From Bradyrhizobium tropiciagri (lineage in GTDB: Bacteria > Pseudomonadota > Alphaproteobacteria > Rhizobiales > Xanthobacteraceae), in assembly GCF_018130545.1 (NCBI RefSeq), contig NZ_JAFCKF010000001.1, positions 124,001 through 188,000 on the forward strand: DNA of 64,000 nucleotides. The letters are read 5' to 3'. How positions within the stretch are numbered: position 1 is the stretch's first letter; each line of letters opens with the position of its first letter. Shown here piece after piece: positions 19,161 to 27,709 of this stretch. The position numbers and the translations under genes are program-made. The notes beneath the pieces were generated by a model, which saw only the letters and a program-made list of their open reading frames with translations, ran no database searches and was not told where the DNA came from.

Positions 19161-20510
19161 GTGGTGATTGCCTCTGTTCTTCAAATGCTACGGCGCGATG
19201 TCACGCGCGGCGTTGCCGGAACCATCCTGCTCAAGGTTGGTAGCGGCGGGCTGGCATTCGCCCTGTTCTCGCTCGCCGCGCGGGCGATGACGCCCGACGC
19301 GTTTGGTGACTTCGCGACCTTGCTGTCCATCGCCCAGATCGCGGCGGTCGTGGGCCTGGTCGGCCAGGAGCTGCTGCTGGTTCGTTTCCTCAACGAGTAC
19401 GAGGTGCGCGGCCAGCCCGAATTCATCAAGGGCGTGCTGCTGTCGAGCCTGAAGAACTCCGCGATCGGGATGCTGATCTCGATTGCAGCGATCGCGGCGG
19501 TGGCGAGCATTCGCGGCGAGTGGTGGCTCTTGATCCTCTCGGTCTCGGCCTTCACCGCCGTCAATGCCGGGTTGATGCTCGGCAGCCAGATCGCACGATC
19601 GCTGGTCAGCATCCTGATGGGCGAAGGCAATCGCGAGTTCTTCTGGCGGGTTGCCGTTGTCTTGGTCCTGATCGCCGTGCTGTTCGGCCACCGCCAGCTC
19701 ACCCCCACCGAACTGTTCACCGCGATGACGGTCGCGATGGCCCTCGGGCTGGCCGTGCAGATCGTCTCGATCATGCGCGTGCTGCCGAACCTGCGCTCGG
19801 TCACTGCGCGCTTCGAGAGCTCACGCTGGAACCGGAGCGCATTCCGCTTCTGGCTGGCGTCCATCCTTGAAGCGGCAAACCAGTATTTCGACGTCATCCT
19901 GGTGTACTGGATGATGGATCCGGCGACCGCAGGCGTCTACTTCGCGGCCTCGCGTCTGGCCAATATCTTCGCCATGCTCTCGGCTGCGCTCTACACGTTC
20001 GGCGCGCGCCGGCTGCCGTCGCTGTATTTCAGCAAGAACCACCGCGAGCTCGAACATACGCTGAAGCTGATGGCCGAGGTGACCGGGCTCTGCGTGCTCA
20101 GCGGGCTCGTCATCGTCTGGATCGGCGCCCCCTATTTGCTTGGCCTGTTCGGACCGCATTTCGCCGCACAGCAGTGGGTGCTGATCGTGCTCGCGATCGG
20201 AACCGCCTTCCAGGCCGCAGGCGGGCCGTCGGCCGCGGTGCTGCAGCTGACCGGGCACGAACGCGATTATGTTCCGGTCGTCGCCGCCAACGTGGCGTTG
20301 CGGCTGATCGGATTTGTCGTGCTGATCCCCTGGCTCGGCGTGCTCGGCGCGGCGATCTCGGCGACAGTCTCCCTGGTGCTCGCCACCATCGCCCTCAATG
20401 TGCTGTGCCGACGCCGGACCGGTGTCGACCCGTCGATCCTGGTGCTGTCGCATCTGTCGTCGTCAAAGGGTAGCGGCTATGCGATGCGCGCGGCCGACGG
20501 CAACGACTAG
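19161..20510 (+). CDS. Polysaccharide flippase (Wzx/MATE-like membrane protein)
   Basis: 449 residues with 12 or more hydrophobic segments. The N-terminus (VAGTILLKVGSGGLAFALFSLAARAMTPDAFGDFATLLS) matches the start of Wzx-type lipid-linked oligosaccharide flippases, and the pattern continues through two six-helix halves. It should move the undecaprenyl-linked repeat unit across the inner membrane. The start is GTG (19161 or 19164). It is the only flippase in the cluster, convergent with the Wzz gene just 16 bases away. Caulobacter HfsF is the functional analogue. Confidence 0.88.
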   Translation: MVIASVLQMLRRDVTRGVAGTILLKVGSGGLAFALFSLAARAMTPDAFGDFATLLSIAQIAAVVGLVGQELLLVRFLNEYEVRGQPEFIKGVLLSSLKNSAIGMLISIAAIAAVASIRGEWWLLILSVSAFTAVNAGLMLGSQIARSLVSILMGEGNREFFWRVAVVLVLIAVLFGHRQLTPTELFTAMTVAMALGLAVQIVSIMRVLPNLRSVTARFESSRWNRSAFRFWLASILEAANQYFDVILVYWMMDPATAGVYFAASRLANIFAMLSAALYTFGARRLPSLYFSKNHRELEHTLKLMAEVTGLCVLSGLVIVWIGAPYLLGLFGPHFAAQQWVLIVLAIGTAFQAAGGPSAAVLQLTGHERDYVPVVAANVALRLIGFVVLIPWLGVLGAAISATVSLVLATIALNVLCRRRTGVDPSILVLSHLSSSKGSGYAMRAADGND

Positions 20511-20526
20511 ACCGGGCTGAACGGCG

Positions 20527-22632
20527 TCAGCTCGCCAATCCCAGAGCCTTGCCCTGCGATCCGCGAACGCCGGCATCGGTTGCCGCCACGCGATTGACGA
20601 CAAGCGCCGTCGGGACGGCCCCAAACCGGGATAGATCGGCGCGCGCCTTGCCAATCGCAGCAGAGCCGGCGGCCCCCTCGCGAACCACCAGGATGACCAG
20701 ATCGGCATGGGCGGCCAGCGCCACCGCGGCCGGCTGCATCGCGAGCGCCGACGCGTCGACGATGATCAGGCCGAAATCGGCACGGATATCGTCCGGCGGA
20801 TAGGGCGGCGCCTTGCTGCTGGCACCGAGCAGTTCGACGACGGACGGCAGATCGGATTTGATGATCCCCGAACCCTGCGGCGGCGCGGCCTCGACACGCC
20901 TGGCTTCCATCTCGATCAGGACGCTGAGCATCCCATTCTTGACGGCCGATCGATTGAGCGACCGTGCAACGGTGCTGCCGCCTGCACCGGCCTCGACCGA
21001 CAGCAGCAGCGCCACCTTGCCATGCTCCCCCGGAAGCTGCTCGATGTTCTCGATCAGCAACTGGAGATGCTCGCTGAGATCGGGCTCGGCGGTCGTCGCG
21101 ATTGGGGTCTGCCAGACGCTCCTGACCGCATCCGGCGGGACCATATCGGGAATGCGCGCCAGCACCGGCAATCCCGGCGGCAACGCGGGTTGCGGCGCAG
21201 GTTGCAGCGCGGGCGCCTCGGCACGACGCAGCGTCGGAACGGTCCTGGTCGGGAGTTGCGGCAGATTAACGCCGGGAACGGCAACGATCGCAGTCGACGT
21301 CAGCAGCGAGACGATTGCAAGCGCGGCGAGCAACAGCGGCATTGGCGGAAGCGTCGAACGCACCGGCGGCGTCGCTGGCGACGCGACCTTGGTCTGCGAG
21401 GCCTGCAGCAGCCGCTGCTCGTCGGTCGTCTTGTAGCGCGACAGGAACTGCTCGTAGATATTCTTGTTGGCGTCGGCGTCGCGCTGCAATTCCTGCAGCT
21501 TCACGAGCGCCTGTCCGTCGACCAGGATCTGCTGTTCGGCCGCTTTCAGCTGATCTTCGACGGCCTTCTGCTGGTCGCGCTGCGCCTCGTATTCCGACTT
21601 CGCGGTGTCGATGTTCTTCTTGCGCTCGATCTCGATCTGCCGGTTGAGGTCGCTGAGCTGACTGAGCGCCATTACGAGGTCGGGATGACGATCGCCGAGC
21701 ACCCCGCGCTTCTGCGCAATCTGGTCGTTGAGTGTGGAGCGCTGGGCGCGCAGCGCACTCAACAGGTCCTGCTTGACCGGTCCGTCGACATTGGCCTTAA
21801 GGTCGCGCTGCAATTGCTCATAGCGCGTCTTGGCCTCTTCGGTGCGGGCCCGCGCCGCGGCGACCTGCTGCGTCAGATCGGTGACGCGCAGTTGCTGCGT
21901 GGTGGATTCCTTGCCGGCATTGACGATGCGGTGCTCGAGCTTGAATTTGGCGACGGCATCTTCCGACGACCGCAGCCGGTCGTTCAGCGTCTTGAGCCGG
22001 CTCTTCAGCCAGTCGGCGGCCTCGTCGGTTGCCACGGTGCGGGTGCCGCGCTGGCTGGCGACGAACGCCTCGGCTATCGCATTGGCGTAATACGCCGCGC
22101 GCTGCGCATTGTTGGACGTGAATTTGATGGCGATAACATAGGTTAATCCGCGCCGGGAAATGTCGAGCCGGCTGCGAAACCGGTCGAGCAGGCGCGTGGG
22201 ATCGGTCCTACCGCCGGAGATATCATTGTCCTCGGCGACCTTGAGCTGGTCGATCAGCGGCCCGAGAAATCCATCGGATTTGGCGATCTCGACGGCGCTC
22301 TGCAGCGCCGCGGCATCTTGCCCGATCCCCGGCAGCACATCCTGATCGGTGGTGACGCGCTGTTCGCGCGGGTCGACCACGACGAGCGCGGTCGCGGCGT
22401 AGCGTGCCGGAATCAACATCAGCACGATGATACCGACCGCGAAGATCACCGCGGCGAGCATCAGGATGCGTTGACCTTTCTCGCGGAAAAAGGCCAGCAC
22501 ACCGGGCAGGCTTAGCACGCCCTTGGTGGTTTCCGCGGAAGATTGGCCGGTCGGCACGCCGGACGTTTCCCACGACGCTGCGGGTCCCGTGGCTTCGGAA
22601 CGTCTCGGGCCGACGCGGCTACCGAACTTCAT
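20527..22632 (-). CDS. Wzz/GumC-type chain-length protein with a degenerate BY-kinase-like domain
   Basis: About 701 residues. One transmembrane segment near residue 60 (ILMLAAVIFAVGIIVLML) is followed by a large periplasmic domain with a long coiled coil (about 210-400). A second segment near 440 (PLLLAALAIVSLLTSTAIVAV) precedes a cytoplasmic tail. The tail resembles the bacterial tyrosine-kinase fold, but the Walker A is SVEAGAGGSTVA without Lys, and there is no C-terminal Tyr cluster. A Walker-B-like LIIVDASA remains. It probably sets chain length without kinase activity. The frame extends to a GTG at 22662; I prefer ATG 22632. Confidence 0.85.
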   Translation of the reverse strand: MKFGSRVGPRRSEATGPAASWETSGVPTGQSSAETTKGVLSLPGVLAFFREKGQRILMLAAVIFAVGIIVLMLIPARYAATALVVVDPREQRVTTDQDVLPGIGQDAAALQSAVEIAKSDGFLGPLIDQLKVAEDNDISGGRTDPTRLLDRFRSRLDISRRGLTYVIAIKFTSNNAQRAAYYANAIAEAFVASQRGTRTVATDEAADWLKSRLKTLNDRLRSSEDAVAKFKLEHRIVNAGKESTTQQLRVTDLTQQVAAARARTEEAKTRYEQLQRDLKANVDGPVKQDLLSALRAQRSTLNDQIAQKRGVLGDRHPDLVMALSQLSDLNRQIEIERKKNIDTAKSEYEAQRDQQKAVEDQLKAAEQQILVDGQALVKLQELQRDADANKNIYEQFLSRYKTTDEQRLLQASQTKVASPATPPVRSTLPPMPLLLAALAIVSLLTSTAIVAVPGVNLPQLPTRTVPTLRRAEAPALQPAPQPALPPGLPVLARIPDMVPPDAVRSVWQTPIATTAEPDLSEHLQLLIENIEQLPGEHGKVALLLSVEAGAGGSTVARSLNRSAVKNGMLSVLIEMEARRVEAAPPQGSGIIKSDLPSVVELLGASSKAPPYPPDDIRADFGLIIVDASALAMQPAAVALAAHADLVILVVREGAAGSAAIGKARADLSRFGAVPTALVVNRVAATDAGVRGSQGKALGLAS

Positions 22633-22695
22633 GGGTTCTGACTCGAATTCAACTGACAGCACCGCTCAGTGCGGCCCCAACGTAAATATCTATGG

Positions 22696-22710
22696 TTAAT
22701 CGCCGGTTAC
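22696..22710 (+). promoter_or_regulatory. TTAA-N7-TTAC motif, CtrA-site-like
   Basis: TTAATCGCCGGTTAC lies in the 176-base divergent gap between the Wzz and GT4 genes. CtrA consensus is TTAA-N7-TTAAC, so this matches seven of eight defined bases of the paired TTAA. A palindrome TAACCAATTAGTTA follows at 22729-22742. No expression evidence is available. Confidence 0.35.
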
Positions 22711-22808
22711 CCTCTCTTTGCGTTGCCGTAACCAATTAGTTAACGAGCCGGCTGTACCCTATCTGTGAGATAATGGCTCTCGATTGCCGACACATGTCTG
22801 ATTGCTAA

Positions 22809-24122
22809 ATGAGCAGTAACCTCACCACGCGCTACTCGGTGCACGAGCACGCTTTGCGTGATAAGCACGCGCGCAAAAATGAGGGAGACGATTCCACTCC
22901 CTCGACGGGTGAGGAATCCGTGCTCCATTACGCGGCAAGTCCAGAACTGAGCACAGAATTGCTCGAGCCATCGACCGCATCACGCGATCGATCCGACGAG
23001 AGCAAGCCGAAGCTGCGCGTTGTCCTGGTGCAGACCCAGGCCGAGAACGCCGGCGCGCAGGAGATCTCGCGGCTGCTCGGTGCCGGGCTCACTGCACGCG
23101 GCTATCACGTCACCAACCTGTTCTTCTTCCGCAAGTCGGATTCCTTCGACGAGCCGCCCAACACCTTCTATTGCGCGCAGACCCGTCCGGGAAACCCGGT
23201 GGCGCTGCTGCGCATGCTGTGGACGCTCGCCGGTCATCTCAGGCGCATCAGGCCCGATGTCGTCCTGACCTTCCAGCATTTCGGCAATGTGATCGGCGGC
23301 GGAGTGTCGCGCCTGGTCAGCCGCGCGCCCGTGATCGCCAACCAGGTCTCCTCGGCGCTGTCGATGAGCATGCCGGTGCGCGCCGCCGACATCATCATGG
23401 GCTCGACCGGCTTCTTCCAGTGCATCACGCTGAACTCGCGCGACATGGAGCGGGAATATGCCCGCTATCCCGCGCCCTACCGCTCGCGCATGAAGCACGT
23501 CCCGCATGGCTTCGACGACAAGTCGCACAGCCTGCCAAAGGACGCCGCACGCCAACAATTCAAGCTGCCGCCGGATCGCACCCTGCTCGGCTGCGCCGCG
23601 CGGCTGCACCCGCACAAGCGGCTCGATGCAGCCATTCGCCTGCTGGCTGCCGACCCGTCCTGGCACCTTGCCCTGGCGGGCCAGGGCGCGGATGAGGAGC
23701 GGCTGCGAGCCTTGGCGGACGAGCTGAAGGTCACGGACCGGCTCCACTTCATCGGCGAGATCCCGCCGCGCCAGATGGCCGATTTTCTGGCCTGCCTCGA
23801 CGTCTTCGTCTTTCCCTCGCAGGCCGAGACTTTCGGTCTTGCGGCAGTGGAAGCCGCGAGCGCCGGCATTCCCTGCGTCGTCAACGATCTTCCCGTGCTG
23901 CGCGAGGTGCTGTCGTACCAGGGACAACCTGCCGCGGCGTTCGTTGACGCCGCGAACGATGCCGAGTTTGCGGCCGCCGTGTCGAAAGTCCTGACGGACC
24001 GTTTGTTGAGCGAGCAGCTGCGGCAAAGCGCCGTGGGCCTCAAGTCGCGCTATTCGTTGGATGCCATGATAGAGGAATACGTCCGCATTCTCGGCAATGC
24101 CGTGGGGGCTGACGCGCACTAG
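22809..24122 (+). CDS. GT4-family glycosyltransferase
   Basis: 437 residues. After a hydrophilic N-terminal ~65 residues comes a GT-B fold: LRVVLVQTQAENAGAQEISRLLGAGL, a central VPHGFDD, then LLGCAARLHPHKRLD and the donor-binding ETFGLAAVEAASAGIPCVV with the EX7E motif near residue 345. It transfers a sugar from a nucleotide donor to the lipid-linked intermediate. ATG 22809 has little ribosome-site complementarity, so a later start before LRVVLV is possible. The next gene follows after 15 bases on the same strand. Confidence 0.88.
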   Translation: MSSNLTTRYSVHEHALRDKHARKNEGDDSTPSTGEESVLHYAASPELSTELLEPSTASRDRSDESKPKLRVVLVQTQAENAGAQEISRLLGAGLTARGYHVTNLFFFRKSDSFDEPPNTFYCAQTRPGNPVALLRMLWTLAGHLRRIRPDVVLTFQHFGNVIGGGVSRLVSRAPVIANQVSSALSMSMPVRAADIIMGSTGFFQCITLNSRDMEREYARYPAPYRSRMKHVPHGFDDKSHSLPKDAARQQFKLPPDRTLLGCAARLHPHKRLDAAIRLLAADPSWHLALAGQGADEERLRALADELKVTDRLHFIGEIPPRQMADFLACLDVFVFPSQAETFGLAAVEAASAGIPCVVNDLPVLREVLSYQGQPAAAFVDAANDAEFAAAVSKVLTDRLLSEQLRQSAVGLKSRYSLDAMIEEYVRILGNAVGADAH

Positions 24123-24137
24123 GAAGTTGGGCTGGCC

Positions 24138-25694
24138 ATGATTATCGAGTTTCGCTGCGATCGTGAGCAGGCGCGGCTCTGGATGTGCCGTGAGTCACTG
24201 CACATCAACGATCAGGATATTCCCGTTCAGATCGCCTGGATCACGACGCCGGGCCCCCGCCCTGCGGGCCTCGACGCACTGTTCGAGCTGGAGCGCATCG
24301 TTCTGCGCAAGGGCAAGGCCGGCGGCGCCGACAGGCTGAAGACGATCCCTGAGCGGCCCCGCGCAGGCAATCCCGACGTGGTGGTCGATTTCACCGCGGC
24401 CGCGCGCGATCCGAATTGCTCCGCCAGGCTCTACCTCCGTCCGCGATTCAACGGGCGTGCGGGAGAGAATTCCGCACTCACAGCCATTCTCGCCGGCGAT
24501 CTGCCGGTGATTGAAATCGTCAATGAGTGCGACGGCACGGTAATGGACCGCGGCCATCCCTCCGCGGAAATCGCAGCCGGCTTGAGCGGCGGGCTGGAAA
24601 CCGTGATGACCCGCACGCTGTCGATGCTGCCGCCGATTCTGTCAGGCGCGCCGCGGCTGGTGCCGCAACTGGCCAGTCCGGCGAGCGGCGACGCAGCCCC
24701 AAATCCCGCCCCCTTCGTCGTGCGCGGCGTGGCGACCTCGATCGCGAAGGAAATCTATCGCCTCTGCTGCTACGCGCCGCATTGGCATATCGGCTGGCGC
24801 TTCGCCGAGAACGCGGATGTCTGGCGCACCGGCGATCTGTCGGGACCTACCTGGAACGTGCTCAGCGATCCCGGCAACCGGTTCTATGCCGATCCTTTCC
24901 CGGTGAAATGGCAGGGCCGGACCTTCGTCTTCTTCGAGGATCTCGATCACCGGACCGGCAAGGGCATCATCTCCGCGATCGAATTCGACGGCAGCGGGCC
25001 GGTCGGCGCCGTGCTGCCCGTGCTGGAGGAGCCCTGGCACCTGTCCTACCCGTTCCTGATCGAGAGCGACGGCGAGCTCTGGATGATCCCGGAGAGCACC
25101 GCGCATCGCGACGTTCCGCTCTACAAATGCATCCGCTTTCCGGACAAATGGGAGCGGCACTCCACGTTGCTGTCCGGACTCGAGCTCGCCGACGTGACGA
25201 TCACGCAGCACAACGGACTGCACTACATGTTCGGCGCCTGGCGCGACGGCACCGGCGGATATTCCGACACGCTGGCGATCTACTACGCCGAGCAGCTGTT
25301 CGGGCCATGGCGGCCGCACGCGACTAATCCGGTGCTGATGGATCGCGCGACCACGCGGCCGGCGGGTAATTTCGTAACTATCGATGGCAAGCTATGGCGG
25401 CCGGTGCAGGATTGCAGCACCGGATATGGCGCAGCGCTCGGCCTTGCGGAAGTGCTCGAACTGTCGCCGACCACGTACAAGCAGGCCGTTCGACACCTGC
25501 TGAAGCCCGGACCATTGTGGACCGGACGCAAGCTGCACACGCTCAACCGCTGCGGCCAGCTCGAGGTGATCGACGGCTCGCGGGTTCAGCCGAAGACCGC
25601 TGCGATCCTGGCAGACCTGCGGTCGGACGACCGCCCGCCGCAATCGGACTGGCACAGCGCACTGGCGAAGCCGATCGCGCGACGGCCTTTCTAG
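24138..25694 (+). CDS. GINT1-like beta-propeller protein (glucosamine inositolphosphorylceramide transferase family)
   Basis: 518 residues. The N-terminal ~185 look like a weak formyltransferase-like domain. From about 215 a propeller-like region begins with WHIGWRF, WNVLSDPGNRFYADPFP, FVFFEDL, HLSYPFLIESDGELWMIPES and HYMFGAWRDG. This Asp/Pro and Trp pattern matches bacterial members of the family named after plant GINT1, and also resembles GH43-type propellers. It follows the GT4 gene by 15 bases, likely in one operon. It may bind or modify a sugar in the cluster's polymer; the reaction is not established. Confidence 0.72.
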   Translation: MIIEFRCDREQARLWMCRESLHINDQDIPVQIAWITTPGPRPAGLDALFELERIVLRKGKAGGADRLKTIPERPRAGNPDVVVDFTAAARDPNCSARLYLRPRFNGRAGENSALTAILAGDLPVIEIVNECDGTVMDRGHPSAEIAAGLSGGLETVMTRTLSMLPPILSGAPRLVPQLASPASGDAAPNPAPFVVRGVATSIAKEIYRLCCYAPHWHIGWRFAENADVWRTGDLSGPTWNVLSDPGNRFYADPFPVKWQGRTFVFFEDLDHRTGKGIISAIEFDGSGPVGAVLPVLEEPWHLSYPFLIESDGELWMIPESTAHRDVPLYKCIRFPDKWERHSTLLSGLELADVTITQHNGLHYMFGAWRDGTGGYSDTLAIYYAEQLFGPWRPHATNPVLMDRATTRPAGNFVTIDGKLWRPVQDCSTGYGAALGLAEVLELSPTTYKQAVRHLLKPGPLWTGRKLHTLNRCGQLEVIDGSRVQPKTAAILADLRSDDRPPQSDWHSALAKPIARRPF

Positions 25695-25716
25695 CACGCT
25701 GCACTGCCCACTTCGC

Positions 25717-26919
25717 TCAGTTCGTCTCGGCGCTGAGCACGCCGCCGAACTGCTCCCATGAGCTTCCCGTCCAGCGCTGCAGCTGCAGCTGCGTGTACGC
25801 CATGCTGTTGTCGGGACCGGTGTTGACGGTGATGCCCGGCATCAGGGTCGGCAGCACCAGCCCCTTGATGTTGCGCGCCTGCTTGACGATGTTCTCGCGT
25901 GACAGATCGTCGCCGCACTGCTTCAGCACCTGCTCCAGGATCTGGCCTTGCTGGGTGCCGAACAGATAGTTGCTGTCGCCGATATCGGACCCTGGGAGAT
26001 ATTTCTCGAAATGGGCGCGGTACCATTTGATGCCGGGATCGTCGGCCCATTTCTTGTCATTCGGATCCTTCGCGATGGTCGCCACCACGACGCCCACCGC
26101 CTTGTCTGCGCCGGCCGGCACGATGGTCGAGGAGACCGAGCTCGACACATAGTTGACGATGGTGAGCGGGGTCCAACCGATCTCGTTCGCCTTCTTGATC
26201 GCCTGGGCCGCGAATTTCGGCGTGCCCGCGATCAGGAACGCCTGGGCGCCCGATGCTTTCAGCGTGACCACGCGGGATTCGATGGTAGGCTCGGTGACCT
26301 CATAGGGAGACGTCACCACCTTCTTGTCGAAATCGGCCTTCAGCACCTCCTTGAACGCAGTGACGAAATCACGGCCGAGATCGTCGTTCTGATAGAGGAT
26401 CGCGATCTTCGCATCGGGCGCCGTCCGAGTGATATACCTTGCGTAGATCTTGCCTTCGGTGTTGTAGCTCGGCAATCCGGTGGTGGTCAGCGGAAACTCC
26501 GTGAAGTTGGCGAATTTGGTCGCGCCGCTGACCACGAACAGATGCGGCACCTTCTTCGCGGTGACGTATTTGATGGTCGCGCCGATCCCGGGCGTGCCAA
26601 GCGGGCTGAACAGGAACGCTACCTCGTCGCTCTCGATCAGCTTGCGGGTCTGCTCCACCGCCTTGGGCGGCGTATAGGCATCGTCATAGGTGATGAGGTT
26701 GATCTTGCGGCCGTTGATGCCGCCGCGATCATTGATGGAATGGACATAGGCGATCAGGCCCCTGCCGGTGTTGCTGAGCGGGGATGCTGGACCACTGAAC
26801 GGGAACGTCGCCCCGATCTTGATTTCCGACTCCGAAACCCCCGGCGTTTCGGCACGAACCGGAGCAGCAGCGAAAGCCGCGAGCGCCGCAATGGACACGA
26901 TAAATCTCTTCAACACCAT
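25717..26919 (-). CDS. ABC transporter substrate-binding protein, branched-chain amino acid type
   Basis: 400 residues with a signal peptide (MVLKRFIVSIAALAAFAAAPVRA). Periplasmic binding protein type 1 fold: IKIGATFPFSGPASPLSNTGRG, then DDAYTPPKAVEQTRKLIE and FLFSPLGTPG, as in LivK-like proteins that in rhizobia often bind aromatic or organic acids. GGGGAG precedes the ATG. It is the last gene of the catabolic operon. No permease or ATPase genes are nearby, so it must work with components encoded elsewhere. Confidence 0.9.
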   Translation of the reverse strand: MVLKRFIVSIAALAAFAAAPVRAETPGVSESEIKIGATFPFSGPASPLSNTGRGLIAYVHSINDRGGINGRKINLITYDDAYTPPKAVEQTRKLIESDEVAFLFSPLGTPGIGATIKYVTAKKVPHLFVVSGATKFANFTEFPLTTTGLPSYNTEGKIYARYITRTAPDAKIAILYQNDDLGRDFVTAFKEVLKADFDKKVVTSPYEVTEPTIESRVVTLKASGAQAFLIAGTPKFAAQAIKKANEIGWTPLTIVNYVSSSVSSTIVPAGADKAVGVVVATIAKDPNDKKWADDPGIKWYRAHFEKYLPGSDIGDSNYLFGTQQGQILEQVLKQCGDDLSRENIVKQARNIKGLVLPTLMPGITVNTGPDNSMAYTQLQLQRWTGSSWEQFGGVLSAETN

Positions 26920-26974
26920 CGAACTCCCCCTGAACGCTTATGAATTGAATTTGCTGATGCGATCGGCGCGCCGC

Positions 26975-27676
26975 CTACCAGGCTTCGCCGAACGGCCTGA
27001 TCTCGACGTTGAACGACCACGCACTGCGATCCTGATGTGCGATGTGCCAGACCTCGTCCGCGATCGCCCGCGGCTTGATGAAGAAGTCGTCCGGCCGCTC
27101 CGGCCAGCGCTTCCGGGTCCATTCCAGATCGATCACCGCATCGATCACGAGATAGGCGACGTGGACACCCTGCGGTCCCAAATCGCGCGCCATCGCTTCG
27201 GCGAGAATGCGCTGCGCCGCCTTGGTCGGCGCGAACCCGGCGAAGCCGGCCTTGCCGCGTAATGCCGAGGTGTTGCCGGTGGCAACGATGGCGCCCTTGC
27301 CGGCGCTGATCATCGCTGGCGAAAACCGCCGCGCCAGGTACAACAGACCCATCGTGTTGACCTGAAAGTTGCGATTGAGAATTTCCGGATCGATCTCGCG
27401 GAACGTGCCGAACGCGCCGCCGACGGCATTGTGGATCACGACGCCGGGGCTGCCGAGATCACGCTCGACGGCCGATGCCACCGTCTCGATCTGCGCGGGA
27501 TCGGACACGTCGCAGCGATAGGCCTTGGCGTCCGGCAGTTGCTGCGCGAGCGCAGCGAGACGCTCCTCGTTCCTGGCAAGCAGCGCAACGCGATAGCCGC
27601 CCTCAGCGAACCTTCTGGCGAGCGCCGATCCGGTGCCGGGGCCGACGCCGGATATCAGACAGACAGGTGCAGTCAT
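26975..27676 (-). CDS. SDR-family oxidoreductase lacking the catalytic Tyr (copy 1)
   Basis: 233 residues with a Rossmann N-terminus (CLISGVGPGTGSALARRFAEGG, cofactor GxxxGxG) and the NAVGG segment. At the active site, where SDRs have YxxxK, this protein reads FAPTK, so Tyr is replaced by Phe while Lys is kept. It ends SAWSFNVEIRPFGEAW, nearly the same tail as the paralogue at 35166. GGAGGG lies 10 bases before the ATG. In this operon it may act on a CoA thioester or serve a structural role. Confidence 0.85.
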   Translation of the reverse strand: MTAPVCLISGVGPGTGSALARRFAEGGYRVALLARNEERLAALAQQLPDAKAYRCDVSDPAQIETVASAVERDLGSPGVVIHNAVGGAFGTFREIDPEILNRNFQVNTMGLLYLARRFSPAMISAGKGAIVATGNTSALRGKAGFAGFAPTKAAQRILAEAMARDLGPQGVHVAYLVIDAVIDLEWTRKRWPERPDDFFIKPRAIADEVWHIAHQDRSAWSFNVEIRPFGEAW

Positions 27677-27709
27677 GCGATCAACCCTCCGCGTTGCGGC
27701 CGGCGCCTT

